DNA of 39,053 nt from Streptococcus parasanguinis (GTDB taxonomy: Bacteria; Bacillota; Bacilli; Lactobacillales; Streptococcaceae), in the NCBI RefSeq assembly GCF_019929185.1, contig NZ_JAHZPC010000016.1, positions 1 to 39,053 on the forward strand, read 5' to 3'. Shown one piece after another: positions 34,826 to 39,053 of this stretch (positions are counted from its first letter, which is position 1; every line of letters begins with the position of its first letter). The position numbers and the translations under genes are program-made. The notes beneath the pieces were generated by a model. The model was not told the DNA's origin. It searched no databases and worked only from the letters and a program-made list of their open reading frames with translations.

Positions 34826-35044
34826 GTGGCAAAAGACGATGTGATTGAAGTAGAAGGTAAAGTAGTTGATACTATGCCGAATGCTATGTTTACGGTTGAA
34901 CTTGAAAATGGACATCAGATTTTAGCAACAGTTTCTGGTAAAATTCGTAAAAACTATATTCGTATTTTAGCGGGAGATCGTGTTACAGTGGAGATGAGTC
35001 CGTACGATTTGACACGTGGACGTATCACATACCGCTTTAAATAA
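34826..35044 (+). CDS. infA: translation initiation factor IF-1
   Basis: 72 residues from GTG 34826, with TGGAGGT (34811-34817) upstream, giving the normal (M)[21 protein letters not shown] start. A longer in-frame ATG at 34784 adds residues not found in IF-1 and lies before the ribosome binding site. OB-fold with [19 protein letters not shown] and [18 protein letters not shown]. It blocks the A site during initiation. It has its own promoter. Confidence 0.98.
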
Positions 35045-35067
35045 TCGAAAAACTTGGAGGGATAAAA

Positions 35068-35184
35068 ATGAAAGTAAGACCATCGGTCAAACCAATTTGC
35101 GAATACTGTAAAGTAATTCGTCGTAATGGTCGTGTTATGGTAATTTGCCCAGCAAATCCAAAACACAAACAACGTCAAGGATAA
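35068..35184 (+). CDS. rpmJ: 50S ribosomal protein L36, zinc-binding type
   Basis: 38 residues, beginning [19 protein letters not shown]. The zinc ligands C11, C14, C27 and H33 are all present, so this is the zinc-containing (C+) form. It is a late-assembling 50S protein near the peptidyl transferase base. TTGGAGG precedes ATG 35068, and the stop is 17 bases before rpsM. Confidence 0.98.
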
Positions 35185-35201
35185 GATAGAAAGGAGAAAA
35201 C

Positions 35202-35567
35202 ATGGCTCGTATTGCTGGAGTTGACATTCCAAATGACAAACGTGTAGTAATTTCATTGACTTATGTGTACGGTATCGGACTTCCAACATCTAAGAAAATC
35301 CTTGCTGCTGCAGGTGTTTCTGAAGATATTCGTGTTCGCGATCTTACACCAGATCAAGAAGATGCTATCCGTCGTGAAGTTGACGCAATCAAAGTTGAAG
35401 GTGACCTTCGTCGTGAAGTAAACTTGAACATCAAACGTTTGATGGAAATCGGTTCATACCGTGGTATCCGTCACCGTCGTGGACTTCCGGTTCGTGGACA
35501 AAACACTAAAAACAATGCTCGCACTCGTAAAGGTAAAGCTGTTGCGATTGCAGGTAAGAAAAAATAA
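35202..35567 (+). CDS. rpsM: 30S ribosomal protein S13
   Basis: 121 residues. [26 protein letters not shown] start, helix-two-turn-helix core, and the basic tail [23 protein letters not shown] that contacts P-site tRNA. It bridges the 30S head to the 50S subunit. AAAGGAG precedes ATG 35202. Confidence 0.99.
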   Translation: MARIAGVDIPNDKRVVISLTYVYGIGLPTSKKILAAAGVSEDIRVRDLTPDQEDAIRREVDAIKVEGDLRREVNLNIKRLMEIGSYRGIRHRRGLPVRGQNTKNNARTRKGKAVAIAGKKK

Positions 35568-35590
35568 AATAAAATAAGGAGGTAAAAATC

Positions 35591-35974
35591 TTGGCTAAAC
35601 CAACACGTAAACGTCGTGTGAAAAAGAATATCGAATCTGGTATTGCTCATATTCACGCTACATTTAACAACACAATTGTTATGATTACTGATGTGCATGG
35701 TAACGCAATCGCTTGGTCATCTGCAGGTGCACTTGGATTTAAAGGTTCTCGTAAATCTACACCATTTGCTGCTCAAATGGCATCAGAAGCTGCTGCAAAA
35801 GCTGCTCAAGAACACGGACTTAAATCTGTTGAAGTAACTGTTAAAGGTCCTGGTTCAGGTCGTGAGTCTGCTATTCGTGCACTTGCTGCTGCTGGTCTTG
35901 AAGTAACTGCAATTCGCGATGTAACTCCTGTACCACACAATGGTGCTCGTCCTCCAAAACGTCGCCGTGTATAA
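35591..35974 (+). CDS. rpsK: 30S ribosomal protein S11
   Basis: 127 residues starting at TTG 35591 behind AAGGAGGT (35577-35584). The protein begins [20 protein letters not shown], as S11 does in streptococci, so the rare start is real. The [18 protein letters not shown] and [18 protein letters not shown] signatures are intact. It forms part of the 30S platform near the mRNA exit. Confidence 0.98.
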   Translation: MAKPTRKRRVKKNIESGIAHIHATFNNTIVMITDVHGNAIAWSSAGALGFKGSRKSTPFAAQMASEAAAKAAQEHGLKSVEVTVKGPGSGRESAIRALAAAGLEVTAIRDVTPVPHNGARPPKRRRV

Positions 35975-36019
35975 TCATCAACAATTACACAGCTTTTCGT
36001 TTAAGAGGGAGTATAGCAA

Positions 36020-36958
36020 ATGATTGAGTTTGAAAAACCAAATATAACAAAAATTGATGAAAACAAAGATTATGGCGTGTTTGTCGTAGAACCACTTGAA
36101 CGTGGCTATGGTACAACACTTGGAAACTCACTTCGTCGTGTACTTCTGGCTTCACTTCCAGGTGCAGCTGTCACTTCAATCAACATTGAAGGTGTACTCC
36201 ACGAATTTGATACCGTTCCAGGAGTCCGTGAAGACGTTATGCAAATTATTCTTAACGTTAAAGGAATCGCCGTTAAATCTTACGTCCAAGACGAAAAGAT
36301 TATTGAACTTGATGTAGAAGGACCTGCAGAAGTAACTGCTGGAGATATTCTGACTGATAGTGACATCGAAATTGTAAACCCTGATCATTATCTATTTACA
36401 ATCGGAGAAGGAGCATCTTTGAAAGCAACGCTTACTGTAAACAGTGGACGTGGCTATGTTCCGGCTGATCAAAACAAAAAAGATGATGCACCAGTGGGAA
36501 CACTTGCTGTAGATTCAATCTATACGCCAGTGACTAAAGTCAATTACCAAGTTGAACCAGCACGCGTTGGTAGCAACGATGGCTTTGACAAGCTAACCCT
36601 TGAAATTTTGACAAATGGGACAATCATTCCAGAAGATGCATTAGGTTTGTCTGCTCGTATTTTGACAGAACACCTAAATCTATTCACAAACTTAACTGAA
36701 ATTGCTATTGCAACAGATGTTATGAAGGAAGTGGATACAACTTCTGATGATCGCATTTTAGAACGTACGATCGAAGAATTAGATCTTTCAGTTCGTTCAT
36801 ATAACTGTTTGAAACGTGCTGGCATTAATACTGTTTACGATTTGACTGAAAAATCAGAAGCAGAAATGATGAAAGTTCGTAACTTGGGACGTAAGAGTCT
36901 TGAAGAAGTTAAAATCAAACTTGCCGACTTAGGCCTTGGGTTAAAAAACGATAAATAG
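36020..36958 (+). CDS. rpoA: RNA polymerase alpha subunit
   Basis: 312 residues. The N-terminal domain (to about 230) has the assembly motif [24 protein letters not shown]. The C-terminal domain (about 250-312) with [29 protein letters not shown] and [14 protein letters not shown] binds UP elements and activators. The dimer nucleates assembly with beta and beta-prime. AGAGGGAG precedes ATG 36020. It is the penultimate gene of the cluster. Confidence 0.99.
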   Translation: MIEFEKPNITKIDENKDYGVFVVEPLERGYGTTLGNSLRRVLLASLPGAAVTSINIEGVLHEFDTVPGVREDVMQIILNVKGIAVKSYVQDEKIIELDVEGPAEVTAGDILTDSDIEIVNPDHYLFTIGEGASLKATLTVNSGRGYVPADQNKKDDAPVGTLAVDSIYTPVTKVNYQVEPARVGSNDGFDKLTLEILTNGTIIPEDALGLSARILTEHLNLFTNLTEIAIATDVMKEVDTTSDDRILERTIEELDLSVRSYNCLKRAGINTVYDLTEKSEAEMMKVRNLGRKSLEEVKIKLADLGLGLKNDK

Positions 36959-36969
36959 AGGAGGAATAC

Positions 36970-37356
36970 ATGGCTTACCGTAAACTAGGACGCACTAGCT
37001 CACAACGTAAAGCGATGCTTCGCGATTTGACTACAGATCTTATCATCAATGAAGCAATTGTAACAACTGAAGCACGTGCGAAAGAAATCCGTAAATCAGT
37101 TGAAAAAATGATTACTTTGGGTAAACGTGGTGATTTGCATGCACGTCGTCAAGCTGCTGCATTCGTACGTAACGAAGTTGCATCACAAAACTTTGATGAA
37201 GAAACAGGTAAATACTCAGAAACAACTGCACTTCAAAAATTGTTCTCTGAATTAGCACCTCGTTATGCTGAGCGCAATGGTGGATATACTCGTATCCTTA
37301 AAACTGAACCACGTCGTGGTGATGCTGCGCCAATGGCTATCATCGAATTGGTATAA
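36970..37356 (+). CDS. rplQ: 50S ribosomal protein L17
   Basis: 128 residues, [25 protein letters not shown] start and the [23 protein letters not shown] end typical of L17. It lies near the tunnel exit. AGGAGG precedes ATG 36970, 11 bases after the rpoA stop. It is the last gene of the cluster. Confidence 0.99.
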   Translation: MAYRKLGRTSSQRKAMLRDLTTDLIINEAIVTTEARAKEIRKSVEKMITLGKRGDLHARRQAAAFVRNEVASQNFDEETGKYSETTALQKLFSELAPRYAERNGGYTRILKTEPRRGDAAPMAIIELV

Positions 37357-37372
37357 TATCATCAATTTTGTT

Positions 37373-37454
37373 GAGTGTTATGATGATGGAATACACTGTT
37401 ATTCTTAGTCTAGCTCTGGTCTACCGCTGGGGATTTTCCCCAGCGGGAACACTC
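37373..37454 (+). other. nested hairpin after rplQ without a U-tract
   Basis: CCGCTGGGGA (37424-37433) and TCCCCAGCGG (37437-37446) form a perfect 10-bp stem inside the weaker GAGTGTT/AACACTC (37373-37379, 37448-37454). TGATGAT (37381-37387) can pair with upstream ATCATCA (37358-37364). No T-run follows, so it may stabilise or process the 3' end rather than terminate. Confidence 0.55.
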
Positions 37455-37475
37455 ATCATATTGAATGAATGGTAG

Positions 37476-37540
37476 ACGCTTGTTTACGAAATTGCTTTAA
37501 TTTAAAACAATTTCGTAAGCAGGCGTTTTGTCTTGTTTTT
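37476..37540 (+). terminator. terminator of the ribosomal protein cluster
   Basis: ACGCTTGTTTACGAAATTG (37476-37494) pairs over 19 positions with CAATTTCGTAAGCAGGCGT (37508-37526), with two G-U pairs, followed by TTTGTCTTGTTTTT. Confidence 0.85.
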
Positions 37541-37566
37541 CATGAGTAGTCGAGAATAGCAAAAAA

Positions 37567-37575
37567 TGATATAAT
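37567..37575 (+). promoter_or_regulatory. extended -10 promoter of the ligase-like gene
   Basis: TGATATAAT (37567-37575) is an extended -10. The start near 37582 gives a leader of about 29 nt containing AAAGGA before the ATG at 37611. No clear -35. Confidence 0.7.
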
Positions 37576-37610
37576 GGAACCCATATCTCCAATAGAAGAA
37601 AAAGGATTCA

Positions 37611-38882
37611 ATGACAAAACAACAAGCAATTAAATTACTAAAAGAGAAGTACCTTAGTAATATGAAAGAGGATTCGGAACTCTTTGTCGGAGTTGAATTA
37701 GAGTTTCCGATTGTAGAAACAAATGGAAACAAAACAAATATAGAGGTGACGAAAAATCTTTTTCGAACCTTAGCAAACTTATCAGATTTTGAAGTTGAAA
37801 AAATAGATGACGATAAAAATCCCATTCAATTGGTTCACCGCTCTTCTAAAGATCGTATTCTATTCGAGTTGAGTTACAATACAATTGAATTTGCATTTGA
37901 GAGAGCTCATTCTATAAATGAGGTAGCCAAACGTTTTGAGGCCTATTTGAAGATTATTCAACCTATTTTGCAAGAAAATAATCACGAAATTCAAGGGCAC
38001 GGAATCCATCCTATGTGGAAAGAAAATGATAATAGCCCAGTGAAAATCGAACGATACAAGATGTTAATGGCTTTCCTTGCAATGAATGGTACAGGGATGA
38101 AAACACACCCCTATCCTTCGTACGGAGCATTTATATGCGGAAACCAAGTTCAATTGGATGTAAGGCGCGATAACTATATTCGCATCATTAATGCATTTAA
38201 TAAAATTGAAGCAGCAAAAGCATATTTGTTTTCTAACTCAGAATTTTCAGCAGAGGTTTGGGATACAAAAATTGCCAGAGATATTTTCTGGGAAGAATCC
38301 TTACATGGTTATTATAAGGAAAATGTAGGGATTTATCCTAAGGACTACCAAAGCGAAGAAGAGTTTTTTAATAATCTCGCTAGAACGGCTATTTTTACGG
38401 CAACAAGAGAGGGCAAATCATATTATTTTAAACCAATTCGAGTCGAGGACTATCTAGATCAAAAAGAAATTACAGCCTATACGGCTGATGGAAATGAGAA
38501 AATCATTAACCCTGTAAAAGAAGATCTAAAACAACATCGAAGTTACCAATTTCAAGATCTAACTGCTCGTGGAACTGTAGAATTTAGAAGTGTTTGTACA
38601 CAACCATTAGAAACCACATTTGCCCCGATAGCCTTTGAGTTGGGCTTATTTGTACAGTTAGAAAAACTGGAAAACTATTTAGAGGATTGTTCATTTTTTA
38701 AAAATGAAGAACAGGACTATCGAAAACTTAGAAAGAAATATTCAAAGAAAATTCTAAGTAAAGAAGAAAAAGAAGCGATCCAATCCTTTTCAAAAGATCT
38801 TCTAGACATAGCTGAAGCAGGTTTAATGAAAAGAGGTTGCGGAGAAGAGAAATTTCTCATCATTAACAAAGAACTAGACTAA
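37611..38882 (+). CDS. glutamate-cysteine ligase-like protein (GCS2 / carboxylate-amine ligase family)
   Basis: 423 residues with features of the GCS2-type glutamate-cysteine ligases and related carboxylate-amine ligases. FVGVELEFPIV (about 24-34) matches the metal-binding GxExE motif; ELSYNTIEFAF, HGIHPMW and GTVEFRSVCTQPLETTFAPIAFELGL resemble later active-site strands. The predicted reaction is ATP-dependent coupling of an amino group to the gamma-carboxylate of glutamate, giving gamma-glutamylcysteine if cysteine is the substrate. No glutathione synthetase gene is adjacent and it is not a GshAB fusion. By eye it is more A+T-rich than the trp and hisS genes. It has its own promoter and terminator. 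The family is likely; the substrate is open. Confidence 0.65.
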   Translation: MTKQQAIKLLKEKYLSNMKEDSELFVGVELEFPIVETNGNKTNIEVTKNLFRTLANLSDFEVEKIDDDKNPIQLVHRSSKDRILFELSYNTIEFAFERAHSINEVAKRFEAYLKIIQPILQENNHEIQGHGIHPMWKENDNSPVKIERYKMLMAFLAMNGTGMKTHPYPSYGAFICGNQVQLDVRRDNYIRIINAFNKIEAAKAYLFSNSEFSAEVWDTKIARDIFWEESLHGYYKENVGIYPKDYQSEEEFFNNLARTAIFTATREGKSYYFKPIRVEDYLDQKEITAYTADGNEKIINPVKEDLKQHRSYQFQDLTARGTVEFRSVCTQPLETTFAPIAFELGLFVQLEKLENYLEDCSFFKNEEQDYRKLRKKYSKKILSKEEKEAIQSFSKDLLDIAEAGLMKRGCGEEKFLIINKELD

Positions 38883-38883
38883 T

Positions 38884-38911
38884 AGAAAAGCCTGTAATGC
38901 AGGCTTTTCTT
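38884..38911 (+). terminator. terminator of the ligase-like gene
   Basis: AGAAAAGCCTG and CAGGCTTTTCT form an 11-bp stem around TAATG, followed by TTGTTTC. Confidence 0.85.
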
Positions 38912-38919
38912 TGTTTCTT

Positions 38920-38991
38920 TCAAAAAAACTTTCAAAAAAATAAAAAATTTTTTAAAAAAGTGTTGACAGTAAGGTAAGGTCATGATATACT
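38920..38991 (+). promoter_or_regulatory. ribosomal RNA operon promoter with UP element
   Basis: Consensus TTGACA (38963-38968) and TATACT (38986-38991) are 17 bp apart, with TGA making an extended -10. The preceding 40 bp consists of A- and T-tracts, the composition of an alpha-CTD UP element. This strength is typical of rrn promoters. Confidence 0.85.
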
Positions 38992-38997
38992 AATATA

Positions 38998-39053
38998 GTT
39001 GTCGCGCGAGAGCGACAAAGACCTTTGAAAACTGAACAAGACGAACCAATGTG
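38998..39053 (+). other. start of the rrn leader (16S rRNA upstream region, cut by the window)
   Basis: A hairpin TTGTCGC/GCGACAA (38999-39018) is followed by ACCTTTGAAAACTGAACAAG. That string is typical of the leader or spacer before mature rRNA in low-GC Gram-positive bacteria and contains a boxA-like CTTTGA. Mature 16S sequence is not reached. The nearby strong promoter favours the 16S leader over an internal spacer. Confidence 0.7.

Overview
The window is a chromosomal segment of a viridans-type Streptococcus, most likely of the mitis/sanguinis group. The evidence is protein-level resemblance of HisS, ThrC, PolA, Tgt and the ribosomal proteins to streptococcal homologues, low-GC codon use, extended -10 (TGnTATAAT) promoters, a Trp T-box, a PyrR-type leader and an RNA of the CiaR-dependent csRNA type. 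The species cannot be fixed from the sequence alone. No transposase, phage gene, CRISPR array or tRNA gene was seen.

Layout. 1-7312: uracil permease behind a PyrR-like leader that also carries an unlisted 37-residue membrane ORF; a convergent MIP18/DUF59 gene; hisS; thrC; a MATE exporter overlapping a HAD phosphatase. 7341-8387: a csRNA gene, then a MarR regulator with a DUF1304 membrane protein under a palindromic operator. 8470-15120: a Trp-specific T-box and the complete trp operon in the order trpE, trpGD, trpC, trpF, trpB, trpA. trpG and trpD are one continuous reading frame. 15192-22436: a cytoplasmic GH29 fucosidase, a small transcription unit combining a 23-residue ORF with a csRNA-like tail, an apparently leaderless polA, a CoA-binding protein, a divergent DUF975 membrane protein, and tgt.

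22440-37356 is the S10-spc-alpha ribosomal protein cluster: rpsJ-rplC-rplD-rplW-rplB-rpsS-rplV-rpsC-rplP-rpmC-rpsQ-rplN-rplX-rplE-rpsN-rpsH-rplF-rplR-rpsE-rpmD-rplO-secY-adk-infA-rpmJ-rpsM-rpsK-rpoA-rplQ. It builds ribosomal subunits, the Sec channel, adenylate kinase, IF-1 and the RNA polymerase alpha subunit. Several gaps inside it are unusually long and strongly structured. The gaps on either side of rpsH hold two related 88-90 nt elements whose helices are conserved by compensatory base changes. The secY-adk gap has a perfect 19-bp inverted repeat. 37357-39053: end of the cluster, a GCS2-type glutamate-cysteine ligase-like gene, and a strong rRNA promoter with the start of the rrn leader.

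The best candidates for undescribed biology are the covarying elements around rpsH, the small ORF in the permease leader, the sORF/csRNA-like locus before polA, the TrpGD fusion with a retained internal ribosome binding site, and the structured tgt-rpsJ gap. All statements rest on reading the sequence; no searches or folding programs were run.
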